A stretch of DNA of 64,000 bases. It comes from Pontibacter kalidii (GTDB taxonomy: Bacteria > Bacteroidota > Bacteroidia > Cytophagales > Hymenobacteraceae). The notes under the pieces were generated by a model. That model had not been told where the DNA came from. It searched no databases and saw only the letters and a list, made by a program, of their open reading frames with translations. The translations under genes were made by a program, and so were the position numbers. Position 1 is the stretch's first letter. Every line of letters starts with the position of its first letter. Where the stretch lies: assembly GCF_026278245.1 (NCBI RefSeq), contig NZ_CP111079.1, forward strand, positions 3,474,501-3,538,500, given 5' to 3'. This document shows, piece by piece, positions 35,805-44,145 of the stretch.

Positions 35805-38800
35805 CTATAGAGCTTTCTGGTTCTTGCTCAGGTCTTTGACACGGATGTTACGGAACCAAACGGTGGAGCCGTGTCCCAGGAAGCCAATGTAGCCTTTCTG
35901 GCGCTTCAGCCCCGGGTGATTCTTTCCATCCAGCGTTCCGTTTTTACTTGCCTGGGCTATGTCGCCGTCCAGGATGGTCGTGCCGTTGAGGATGACCTTC
36001 ACCTTTGGTCCTTTCAGGATCACTTCCTGGTAGTTCCACTCGCCTACCGGCTTCAAAGCGCCTCGCTTTGCGGTCAGCACTCCGTACACAGAACCATGAT
36101 ACTGGTACTCCTCCAGGTTTCGGTAGATGTCGGCGTCGTTGTCCAGGATCTGCAGCTCCATGCCTTCGTAGGCGGCATCTCCTTCAAGTGGAGCGCGCAC
36201 GCCCAGGCCATTGTTTGCCCCTGGTGTCAGTTTAAACTCAAAGCGGAATACGAAATCGCTGTACTCTTCTTTTGTGAACAGGTTACCGCCGCTGCCGAAC
36301 TTAGGCTTATGCACCACCAGCACCCCATCTTCTATGGTATAGTCGGTGGTGTTTCCCTGCCAGTTGTGCATGTTGGTCCCGTCGAATAGTACCTTAAAGC
36401 CTTCTTTCTTCTCTGCTGCGCTCAGTTCAAACGGCTTGGGGCGTGGAATCTCGCGGATGTAAATATCGCGGTAAGCCACTCTGGAGCCGTGTGCCTGCAG
36501 CTCTATCTGCTCCTCCGCGAAGATTGGCAGGTCCCGGTTCCAGAAGTTCTCCAGGATAACGTTGTCTGTCACCAGTTCCCCGTTTAGGTATACCGTCACC
36601 CGGTCGCCTTGCATCAGGATACGGAAGGTATTCCACTCGCCCAGAGGGTTGTCGGCCACTTTCAGCGGTTTGCTTGGGTGTACTTTGTTGTTGTACAGGC
36701 CACCGGAACCTACCTGTGCGCCTACGTTCACCCGGGAAGTATCCCAGATCTGCACCTGTGGTGTGCCCCGCAGGTAAATACCGGCGTCGCCTTCCTTGTG
36801 ACCGTCATCAAAGATTTTCCAGTCCACGAACATTTCGATGTCGCCATACTTCTTGACAGAAGCAATGTTATCGCCTTTGCCTGTGAAGATCAGTTCGCCG
36901 TTCTGCACAATCCAGCTTTTTCGCATCTGCTCATCGGCCTGTTGCTGCTTTTGGGCCAGCGTCTTCTTGTCCATCTTGGCCCGCGCAATAGGGTTTTCCA
37001 CCAGGCCTTTCCAGCCGGTCAGGTCTTTGCCGTTAAACATCGCCACGAAGCCTTCGCCTTTTGGCATCTCCGCCAGGAACTTGCGCATCGACTCTTTCTG
37101 GTACTCGCTGTCCGGCCCCTGCAGCACCTGAATCGTTTTGTTCAGATACTCCCGTACCACGTCTCCCTGGAAATCAGTGCTGGACAAAGCGATGTTCATG
37201 ACGGCATGCGCCGCCTGTTGCTGCAAGGCAGGCTCATCCAGGTACTTTCCGGCAAACACCAGGGCCGGGAAGGTCCGGTTTCTGCCTACTTGCGTGAGGA
37301 TAAGCTGCTTTTGCTCGGTGGTTTTGGCCACCTCCATGGCCTTGCGCAGCATCAGCACCTTCTGGGCTGCAGGATATTTGGCAATGCTCACGGCGCGAAC
37401 ATAGCCTCTCAGCGCCTGGTCCAGGTAGGTTGCATTGCTTGCACTTGCGCTGATACGATACAATTCATTGGCCGCACTTACATCCGACCATTGCGATAGC
37501 GCAGACAGGGCGGCAGTTTTGGTGGTCGCATCACCGTTTTGGAAGGCCTGCGTAACAGCCTGAAGTGCTTGGTCTCCGCCTATACTTGCCAGTATGTTAA
37601 AGTAAGCAGATCGCTTTTCTGCGGGCGCCTCGTTCATCTTCTGCAGCACCAGTTCGGCTTTCTCCGCCTGGTTTTCATAATCACCTACGGCGGCCACAAC
37701 GGCTTTTTGCACCGCCTCCAGTTCTTCCGGCTGGGATGTCTCGTTCAGGAGGGTAAATAACTGCGGCAGGTTCTCTTTGCTGGCTATGTTGGCAAGTGCC
37801 TCCAGCGCAGCCATGCGCACAGCAGGGCTGTTGTGTTTGGCGTAAGGCAACACCTCCTGAAACCTCCTGTTCTCCCCGCGGGCACCCAGAACCGCCAACA
37901 GCTCTGCCTGTGCTACCGCCGGCATTTTCGGCAAGGCCTGCGAGACTTTATCCGTCATCCCATCGCCTTTCATGATCAAAAGAGCGTTTCTAACGGCAAT
38001 GGCTTCTTGTTCACCACCTTTGCGCATGGCTTTCAATAGGGAGGGCAAGGCTTCTTCCTGCCCCAGCTTACCGGCAGCACCTATGGCGGCGAGCCTTACC
38101 TGTTCCTCTTTGCTCTTCAATGCTTTTTGCACTGCAGGCAAGGCGCCCTTCGCACCGTTTTTGCCCAGCATGGTGATGATCTCTGCCTGTACTGCGGCAT
38201 CGGCTTTCTTCTGTTTCTTCACCCACAGCGAGGTGTTATCTGCTGTCAGGTATGGCCCGGCAAACTTCAGGGCGGCAGCGCGATATTCTTTACTCGCATC
38301 GCCTGCTGCGTTTACCAGAAGCGGCATACTTTGTTCTTTCTGAATGTCGCTCAAAAGCTTCAGGGCTGCCGTGCGCGTGTGCACCTGCTCATCCGTGGCA
38401 GTTTTACCTAAGATCGATTGGGCAATGCGCAGGGCCTGCTCCGGCTGCCCCTTCTCTGCCAGCCGTTTGGCATACAGCAGGTAGGCGGCAACGGCGTTAT
38501 CTTTGTCGAATTTGTAGTTATCCTCTTCCGCCGCTTTGGCCAGAGCAACCTCGGCAGCCGGGTCCGCGATGTTGGCCAAAGCAAAGAGGGCCAGCTTGCG
38601 CAGTTTTTCATCCTGGCTGCTGGCCAGGGGCGTTAAGGCCGGCACAGCTGCGGCATGGCGGGTATCACCCAAGGCTCCTACTAGAGATAGCTGGCAATCA
38701 CCTTGCGCACGCTGCAGCCCCTGCAGCAGCGCAAGGCTGGCGGCAGGAGTGTTTATACTTGTCAGGGCTCTGGCGGCAGGACCGCAGAGGCGGCCATCGC

Positions 38801-39233
38801 CCAGGTACCCCTGCAGGCAAGCGACAGCCTGGTCGTCCCCAACCATTTGCAGCTGCCGGATCAAAAAGGCCTTGTTCTCCTCATGATCGGCGCTCTGGAG
38901 CGCCTTGCAATAGGCGTTGGCGCTCATTTTCCGCCAGTCCTCCCGCTCCGACTCCATCACGTAAGTGGAGAAACCGCCTAAAGCGTATTCTATATTGGTA
39001 TTGTCGCCCTTGCCAGGTGCCGACAACATGCCGGCCATTTGCAGGATTCCTTCCTCGCCCATGGCAGCAATGCCTGCCATACTTGCCTCCAGGTGCTTTT
39101 CGTCCCTGGCCGGCAGCTCTGCCAGCAAATCTGCGATTTTCGTGGAAAGGGTCCGCTGATCGTTTTTGCGTTGCCCCATAACGCCTGTGCTTAACATAAG
39201 CAAAGCCAGGAGCACGAATGATATTTTTCTCAT
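35805..39233 (-). CDS. Secreted HEAT-repeat protein with two DUF1080 (3-keto-disaccharide hydrolase) domains
   Basis: 1142 residues. Signal peptide (1-20, MRKISFVLLALL..GVMG), then many HEAT/armadillo-like helical repeats over about 40-720 (recurring AVPALTPLA, AALKFAGPYL, VRLAAIGAAGKLG type units). Two lectin-like DUF1080 domains follow: the first about 735-945 (MFNGKDLTGWKG start, YLRGTPQVQIWD inside), the second about 950-1135 (LFDGTNMHNWQG start, DGMELQILDND-like AYEGMELQILDND inside). DUF1080 proteins cleave 3-keto-glycosides or bind glycans. The partners here are GMC and Gfo/Idh oxidoreductases. The HEAT array may scaffold the enzymes or a polymer (inference). Confidence 0.85.
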   Translation of the reverse strand: MRKISFVLLALLMLSTGVMGQRKNDQRTLSTKIADLLAELPARDEKHLEASMAGIAAMGEEGILQMAGMLSAPGKGDNTNIEYALGGFSTYVMESEREDWRKMSANAYCKALQSADHEENKAFLIRQLQMVGDDQAVACLQGYLGDGRLCGPAARALTSINTPAASLALLQGLQRAQGDCQLSLVGALGDTRHAAAVPALTPLASSQDEKLRKLALFALANIADPAAEVALAKAAEEDNYKFDKDNAVAAYLLYAKRLAEKGQPEQALRIAQSILGKTATDEQVHTRTAALKLLSDIQKEQSMPLLVNAAGDASKEYRAAALKFAGPYLTADNTSLWVKKQKKADAAVQAEIITMLGKNGAKGALPAVQKALKSKEEQVRLAAIGAAGKLGQEEALPSLLKAMRKGGEQEAIAVRNALLIMKGDGMTDKVSQALPKMPAVAQAELLAVLGARGENRRFQEVLPYAKHNSPAVRMAALEALANIASKENLPQLFTLLNETSQPEELEAVQKAVVAAVGDYENQAEKAELVLQKMNEAPAEKRSAYFNILASIGGDQALQAVTQAFQNGDATTKTAALSALSQWSDVSAANELYRISASASNATYLDQALRGYVRAVSIAKYPAAQKVLMLRKAMEVAKTTEQKQLILTQVGRNRTFPALVFAGKYLDEPALQQQAAHAVMNIALSSTDFQGDVVREYLNKTIQVLQGPDSEYQKESMRKFLAEMPKGEGFVAMFNGKDLTGWKGLVENPIARAKMDKKTLAQKQQQADEQMRKSWIVQNGELIFTGKGDNIASVKKYGDIEMFVDWKIFDDGHKEGDAGIYLRGTPQVQIWDTSRVNVGAQVGSGGLYNNKVHPSKPLKVADNPLGEWNTFRILMQGDRVTVYLNGELVTDNVILENFWNRDLPIFAEEQIELQAHGSRVAYRDIYIREIPRPKPFELSAAEKKEGFKVLFDGTNMHNWQGNTTDYTIEDGVLVVHKPKFGSGGNLFTKEEYSDFVFRFEFKLTPGANNGLGVRAPLEGDAAYEGMELQILDNDADIYRNLEEYQYHGSVYGVLTAKRGALKPVGEWNYQEVILKGPKVKVILNGTTILDGDIAQASKNGTLDGKNHPGLKRQKGYIGFLGHGSTVWFRNIRVKDLSKNQKAL

Positions 39234-39293
39234 GATGTTAGTAAAGTATATTTCTAACTATAAAAGAATGCTTTTTACTTCTTAGCCAAACAG

Positions 39294-40568
39294 TTACACC
39301 AGTGTCCAGTCGGAGCGCATCGGTTGGTAAACCAGGCGGTTGGCACCTTCGTCGTTGATGAACTCCTGCTTTACCGGGTCGAACTTGAGGGAGCGGCCCA
39401 GGCGCAGGGCGGCCAGGCCCATGTTGACAAGCGTGCAGGACCGGTGGCCGTTTTCCTCGTTCAGGGCGAACTTCTGGCGGTTCTTCACGGCCTGCACAAA
39501 GTCCGTTACCTGAGGCTCGGGATCAGGGAAAGCGGCTAATTTCCTTCTAAGATCAGGAATGTCGGAGCGGAAGCCCGGGTAGAGCTTGCCTTTAGGTCCT
39601 TCGATGTAAGGGATGTTTTCCTCCTTGCCTTCCCCGTCCAGGATGATTTGGCAACCATCTTCATAGGTATAAGTAATACTGCGCCAGGTACCTACGGCAT
39701 CTGCGTGCTGCTGCGGCGCGTCAATCTCCACGGAGACCGGGCTGGTGTTGTCTTTGCCCAGGAAGTACTGGATGGGGTCCAGGTAATGCTGGCCCATATC
39801 GCCGAGGCCGCCGCCATCGTAGTCCCAGTAACCACGGAACGTGCCGTGCACGCGATGCGGGTTGTAGGGCTTGTAGGGAGCAGGGCCCAGCCACATATTG
39901 TAATCCAGTTCTTTCGGCACGGGGGTCGGGTCTAAGTTAGTTTTGCCTACCCAGTAGAACTTCCAGTCATAGCCGGTGCCGCGGCCAACGGTCACTTTCA
40001 GGGGCCAGCCGAGCAAGCCGCTGTCCACCAGCTTCTTGATGGGCTTCACTGTGGTGCCCATGCCGTAGAAAATATCATCGAACCGGAACCAGGTGTTGAG
40101 GCGGAAGATGCGCCCGTGCTGCTGCACGGCCTCTACCACACGCTTGCCTTCGCCTATGGTCCTGGTCATCGGCTTTTCGCACCAGATGTCTTTTCCTGCG
40201 CGGGCCGCATCGGCGGCCATAATGCCGTGCCAGTGCGGCGGGGTGGCGATGTGCACAATATCCACTTCCGGCATCTGGATCAGCTCCCGGTAATCAGTAA
40301 AAGTTTTCACGCCCTTTCCGAGCATGTCCACAGCTTTCTTCAGGTGGTTTTGGTCAACATCACAGACGGCTACTACCCTTGTATCGGCATAAGGGAAATG
40401 GTTGCGTCCCATAGCCCCTACACCAATCACGCCTTTGGTCAGCTGGTCGCTAGGGGGTACATATCCTTTCCCACCCAACACAAAGCGCGGCACAATGGTA
40501 AAGGAGGCTAATGCAAAGGCAGACTTCTTTAAAAAGTCCCGTCTTGAATTCTCTTTGTCTGGTTTCAT
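39294..40568 (-). CDS. Tat-exported Gfo/Idh/MocA family oxidoreductase
   Basis: 424 residues. Tat signal with RRDFLKK at 9-15 and a hydrophobic stretch to about residue 31. NAD(P)-binding motif GVIGVGAMGRNH at 46-57, then the family hallmark CEKPMTRT near residue 130 and a C-terminal substrate domain (GGLGDMGQHYLDP). Exported members often keep their nicotinamide cofactor tightly bound and interconvert sugar hydroxyls and 3-keto groups. It lies 60 bases upstream of the HEAT/DUF1080 gene in the same direction, a likely operon. Sugar C3 oxidation or reduction is inferred from the locus. Confidence 0.88.
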   Translation of the reverse strand: MKPDKENSRRDFLKKSAFALASFTIVPRFVLGGKGYVPPSDQLTKGVIGVGAMGRNHFPYADTRVVAVCDVDQNHLKKAVDMLGKGVKTFTDYRELIQMPEVDIVHIATPPHWHGIMAADAARAGKDIWCEKPMTRTIGEGKRVVEAVQQHGRIFRLNTWFRFDDIFYGMGTTVKPIKKLVDSGLLGWPLKVTVGRGTGYDWKFYWVGKTNLDPTPVPKELDYNMWLGPAPYKPYNPHRVHGTFRGYWDYDGGGLGDMGQHYLDPIQYFLGKDNTSPVSVEIDAPQQHADAVGTWRSITYTYEDGCQIILDGEGKEENIPYIEGPKGKLYPGFRSDIPDLRRKLAAFPDPEPQVTDFVQAVKNRQKFALNEENGHRSCTLVNMGLAALRLGRSLKFDPVKQEFINDEGANRLVYQPMRSDWTLV

Positions 40569-41980
40569 GAAGCACAGAGATTTTTACAAATTTATTTTAA
40601 TAGTGATATGGCTGCGGTGAGCCATGTAAAAACAAACAGTAAGCGTAAAATCCGAAACTAATAGTTGCCCAGCCTGGCAGGCCGTAGCACTTCGGAGGTA
40701 AGCTATTCTTTGCCGCTGTTCAGGCGTGAGAGCTAATTGTAGCTTTTTGCCTTTAGCGTTGGTGGTGTTAGGAGAGCGCAGTGTAAACTGGTCTTCTCTT
40801 GTTTTGATTAGGCTTTCAGCACAATTCCAGTTGTGCTTCAGGTATCTGAAAAGTAGCTTTTAAGCCTTTCAATATAGGAATTTAAATATTATGAATAAAG
40901 CCTCCTGCCTTTAAAAGTAAGATTTATTTGACTTTTGCTAGTACGGCCTCAAACATACTTCTGCCTGTTACGCCATTGTGTTGTGCTTTTATTGGACTAT
41001 ACTTGGTGATGTATGAGGTACAAACCAAGGCTGCATTTTCTGCTATTTTGCAGGTAAGGAAAGAGAGTTGGAGAAGAGGTAGTATACCTTAAGGAACAGG
41101 CAGAAAGACTACAAGGCAGTAGATGCGCGAACTAACCTGCAGCCCTTCGACAAGCCTTTGAGTTCTCCACGCTACTCAAGCTTTACTTCTACCCCGCCCT
41201 ATTATTTAACCCAAGTTGCGATTTGTGTGGAAGTATAGACTTATTCCCGGCCCCTCCCCATCCTCTTAATCTGGCGCAAGTCTTCTGATTTGTGTCCTGC
41301 AACGGTGTCGGGTTTGCTACCCGACGGTTACCAGAGCCGTACTTATACTTGGGCTGTGCAACTATACTTGAGCTATATTTTATACTTTTATACTTGTTGA
41401 TTTATACTTGCTGTTCCTATAGCCTCCCTGGCGCAAGCGTCCGCTTGTGCCTTTCATACTTTGCTCATACTTCAGCCATACTTCCACAGCCGCTGCTTCC
41501 TTCATCTTGAGCTAAGCTATCCTTGCTAGCTACTGTTCATCCATGGCTTTACGACCAGGTCGTTTCATCTCTGGCTTTGGCTCCCTCCAGGCCGGGAGGC
41601 CTCGTCCTTTGGCATCGCGCTGTGTTCCCTCCTTGCCTCGCCCCCGCTCAGCATGCCCTTGGCGGGCACCGGATCTCACAAGGCGCTCGACCCAAGGACT
41701 GGGATCAGAATCGATAGCCGCTGCCCTTGCTGTCATCTCGACCCTTGGGAGAGATTTCTTTAGAATAGTGAACTCTTTACATGTTTAGGAGGAATGGTTG
41801 GGGTTGGCTACATGGCAGGACGGGCACTTCAAAGCCAATACGAGGAAGAGCAGTTTTATCGGGAGCACTACCCTGAACAAGAGCTAGTCGGACATTAGGC
41901 TTATACCTGGCTTTCTATTGCTTCGCTTGTTAAGCTATACTTTATTCCTGAAAAGACTTTAAAGCGTTGGCCCGGTAAAC
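40569..41980. other. Gene-free stretch of 1.4 kb with repeats and motif cluster
   Basis: No believable coding region on either strand. It contains a hairpin GTCGGGT-ttgct-ACCCGAC at 41307-41325, a dense cluster of five TATACTT copies at 41344-41409, the composite repeat copy at 41431-41763, and short frames only inside that repeat. The first 600 bases (40.6-41.2 kb) show no structure that I can name. It lies between the Gfo/Idh gene start and the tmRNA gene. Confidence 0.6.
41431..41763 (+). repeat. Composite intergenic repeat, copy 2 (short form)
   Basis: Shares with copy 1 (6241) and copy 3 (55369-55640, reversed) the ordered blocks GCGCAAGCGTCCGCTTGTGC, GCTAGCTACTGTTCATCCA, GGCTTTACGACCAGGTCGTT, CCTTTGGCATCGCGCTGT, ATGCCCTTGGCGGGCACC, CCCAAGGACTGGG and ATCGATAGCCGCTGC, followed by TGTCATCTCGACC and GGGAGAGAT, the last two shared with copy 3. 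Unlike copies 1 and 3 it lacks the palindrome block and the G-rich end. Confidence 0.75.
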
Positions 41981-42016
41981 AAAAAGGGGCTTTACGTTAC
42001 CGTAAAGCCCCTTTTT
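41981..42016. terminator. Perfect hairpin terminator of the tmRNA gene
   Basis: AAAAAGGGGCTTTACG pairs perfectly with CGTAAAGCCCCTTTTT with a TTAC loop. It lies 13 bases beyond the tmRNA 3' end on the minus strand; A and T runs on the two sides make it usable in both directions. Confidence 0.9.
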
Positions 42017-42028
42017 AAGAAGTAATTG

Positions 42029-42395
42029 TGGAGATGCAGGGATTCGAACCCTGGTCCAGACAAGGAAACCGACGTGCCTTCTACATGTTTAGGTTTATTC
42101 GGGTTGTCGGGAGCTTGCTAGTATAAACCAAACTAATGCGCACTCCTTAGATGCTTAGTTTCGCCTGTGCACCGCACCTTTACACAGACTAGTAAATCGG
42201 ATCGAAGCCTCTGATGTGCAAGCAGATTCACGAAGCCTGCACGAGACTATGGCAATTGCTTAATACCTAGATTAAGCAGCCATGGCGTAATTAGATTCGC
42301 CAGTTATTGTTCGAACGAATTTTTAACAGGTGGTACGTTCATCACCCGACATGCTTACACGCAATTTGCTCAAGCTGTCAATTCCGGTCATCCCC
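42029..42395 (-). ncRNA. ssrA: Transfer-messenger RNA (tmRNA)
   Basis: The minus strand begins GGGGATGACCGGAATTGACA and ends with the T-arm GGTTCGAATCCC and acceptor CATCTCC plus discriminator A. The 5' GGGGATG pairs with the 3' CATCTCC (one G-U) to form the acceptor stem of the alanine-tRNA-like domain. The mature CCA end is not encoded (CAA follows). Length is 367 bases. Inside, the tag reading frame at 42272-42301 reads GESNYAMAA and TAA, matching the GExxYAxAA tags of Bacteroidota. tmRNA with SmpB rescues stalled ribosomes and tags the products for proteolysis. Confidence 0.95.
42272..42301 (-). other. tmRNA proteolysis-tag reading frame (GESNYAMAA)
   Basis: Nine codons plus TAA within the tmRNA: GGC GAA TCT AAT TAC GCC, then ATG GCT GCT and TAA. 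The tag ends in the usual hydrophobic AMAA degron recognised by ClpXP/ClpAP-type proteases. Resume at Gly is typical of Bacteroidota. Confidence 0.9.
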
Positions 42396-42445
42396 ATAAG
42401 TTAAAGAACGTTGTTCCTACTGTTTATACTTCAAGAAGTATGCCA

Positions 42446-42453
42446 CAAACATA
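42446..42453 (-). promoter_or_regulatory. Bacteroidota -7 box of the tmRNA gene (TATGTTTG)
   Basis: Minus-strand TATGTTTG exactly matches TAnnTTTG, about 50 bases upstream of the mature tmRNA 5' end. The implied leader of about 45 bases would be removed by RNase P. No TTG is seen at the ideal -33 spacing. Confidence 0.5.
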
Positions 42454-42538
42454 AGGATTATTTACGTCATGTTGGCTGTCGCCAGCGAATAAATAACGCA
42501 AGGCAACAGCCAAAAAGTTTCAGGGTTATACGTTATAC

Positions 42539-43675
42539 TTACTTTGATGCTGTGGTAGTGGCAGCAGGCAGTACCGGTGCCTGGTACAGGTCCGCGAGCG
42601 AGTTGGTATACTTGTAGCGGTCCATTTTATGCTTGCGCTGGAACACTTCCGGCACCTTCGCCCCTACCGGCACCAGCATCAGCGAGGCTTTTCCGTCCAC
42701 GGTCTCTCTTTCAAAAGCCACCCCCTCACGGTTGTCGAAGCGCACATCGAAGTAGTACAGGTAAGGGTATACCCAGTTCACGTACTGTCCCTTGCTTGCT
42801 CCGGACAGGCTTCTGATCTCCAGTTTGCTATAGTTCCTGGCAATAGCCTGCTGAAACTCCACGGCGTTCAGCGGCACGTTGTTAAGCACCGGCATCACGT
42901 CGAACTGCCCGTCCAGCATCACCCACTTCCGCAGGTCCGGCAGGTATACTTCCAGTAGCACATGCCCGGCACCGGATTCTATCGTTTCCACGTCCTTCAT
43001 CTTCAGGCCCATGGTACGAGCGGGCAGGCCAATGGCGTTCAGGCAAGCGGTGGTTACAATGCCGTACTCCACGCAGCGAAACCGCTTGCCTTCTTTTACC
43101 TCAGCCAGTATCGTGAGCGCATCCGGACTACTGGGCTCGTTCATGCCGTTGTGTTGCCACTGCTGGTGCACCCAGTTTACCATGCGCAGCGCTTTCTCCG
43201 TATCGTTGGCGGCGCCTGCCACCAGGGCATCCAGTTTATACTTGGTGCGCAACTCCTGCAGGTAAGGGTTATTTGGGTTTTGCTCATACATCAAAGTATA
43301 AGCCGGCACCTGCTGGGTCTTGTTAAACTGAACCGCCTCAAAGCCATAGCCCTGTAGCTCTGTCAGGGCATAAGCCGTGTCGTTCAGGTTTACGTAGAAG
43401 CGGTACGATTTACCAGCCTTCACGACAAAGCTGATGGAGTCGGTGTTGGTGTAAAAGGTAACGTTTTCCTTGGCCATGTGCACTGGCACTTTCAGCACAT
43501 CCGGCGACAGTTGTGGGGAAATGTTCCAGTTCCCTTTGATCAGTTCTTTGCCAATTTTATAATCAGCCACGGTAGCGGTTGCCTTTACTACTGGCAGACC
43601 CTTGTGGATGTTTTGAGCTAAGGCCGGTGCGAGCAGTACCAGCATCAGGAGCATACAGGTAAATAACTTTTTCAT
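42539..43675 (-). CDS. Secreted transglutaminase-like (papain-fold) protein
   Basis: 378 residues with a signal peptide ending ALA-Q near residue 21. A transglutaminase-like core lies at about 140-265 with Cys201 (RCVEYGIV), His238 (GHVLLEVY) and Asp255 (WVMLDGQFD) as the probable catalytic triad. Bacterial members act as peptidases or transferases in the envelope; the substrate is unknown. It stands alone on the minus strand. The 51-base composite repeat at 43837-43887, also found upstream of the ABC permease gene, lies about 160 bases before its start and suggests shared control by the neighbouring NtrC-type regulator (inference). Four TATACTT/AAGTATA motifs lie inside. Confidence 0.8.
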   Translation of the reverse strand: MKKLFTCMLLMLVLLAPALAQNIHKGLPVVKATATVADYKIGKELIKGNWNISPQLSPDVLKVPVHMAKENVTFYTNTDSISFVVKAGKSYRFYVNLNDTAYALTELQGYGFEAVQFNKTQQVPAYTLMYEQNPNNPYLQELRTKYKLDALVAGAANDTEKALRMVNWVHQQWQHNGMNEPSSPDALTILAEVKEGKRFRCVEYGIVTTACLNAIGLPARTMGLKMKDVETIESGAGHVLLEVYLPDLRKWVMLDGQFDVMPVLNNVPLNAVEFQQAIARNYSKLEIRSLSGASKGQYVNWVYPYLYYFDVRFDNREGVAFERETVDGKASLMLVPVGAKVPEVFQRKHKMDRYKYTNSLADLYQAPVLPAATTTASK

Positions 43676-43836
43676 AGGTTTATTTTGTACTTAGTAGTTT
43701 GTAGATAATGGTTTTATTTCCCTTGCAGCAGGCGCTGGTCTATATGCCAGTCTGCTGCAATACCATAAGAAATCCACATGCCAAAAACCTAACATATTGA
43801 TTATAAACACATAATACAAACATCCCTTTTAGGCAC

Positions 43837-43887
43837 TGTACGCTTCCGTTACACCCGCCTCCGTACACTCGTTCGCTTCCGTAACAC
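43837..43887. promoter_or_regulatory. Composite regulator-binding repeat, copy A
   Basis: Two sites, GTACGCTTCCGTTACAC (ending 43854) and GTTCGCTTCCGTAACAC (ending 43887), flank a shorter CCGTACAC (ending 43868). The same three-part layout with almost identical spacing (14 and 19 bases here, 15 and 19 there) occurs at 46654-46704. Such phased tandem sites at about 160-210 bases upstream suit an NtrC-type enhancer-binding protein; the gene at 46810 encodes one. The pairing of regulator and site is inferred. Confidence 0.55.
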
Positions 43888-43927
43888 ATTCATACTTGCC
43901 TGAGATCATTTTTACATCACCTATAAA

Positions 43928-43973
43928 AAAGCGCCTGGCCTGCAAGCTGGGTAGCTTGCGGGACAGGCGCTTT
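43928..43973 (-). terminator. Intrinsic terminator facing the ABC permease gene
   Basis: On the minus strand AAAGCGCCTG and CGCAAGCT pair with AGCTTGC and CAGGCGCTTT, followed by six T. It lies about 170 bases beyond the permease stop codon. Confidence 0.8.
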
Positions 43974-44145
43974 CTCGGGTTAGAATTTATACTTTATACT
44001 TCGATTTATACTGATGTGAAGGCGTAAACCCACCCCCGCCCCTCCAAAGAGGAAAATCATTGTACACCTGTTGAAATTCCCCTCCTTGGAGGGGTTAGGG
44101 GGGGTAATCGCATCTTCTGGGTAGAATTTATACTTTGTACTTTCC

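Larger units (their letters stand above)
43676..44145. other. Spacer with composite operator, terminator and CCTCC inverted repeat
   Basis: About 470 gene-free bases. From left: AT-rich start region of the transglutaminase-like gene, the composite GTNCGCTTYCG repeat (43837-43887), the terminator hairpin at 43928-43973, two TATACTT copies around 43990, and an inverted repeat of CCCCTCCAAAG and CTTGGAGGGG blocks at about 44030-44105, similar to one block of the composite intergenic repeat. No gene seen. Confidence 0.6.

Noticed and set aside
41292..41788. Short frames of 64-81 codons (one containing RSTQGLGSESIAAALAV)
   Set aside because: The same peptide appears from the opposite-facing copy at 55 kb because the DNA repeat is shared. 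This is a typical spurious annotation, not a protein family.
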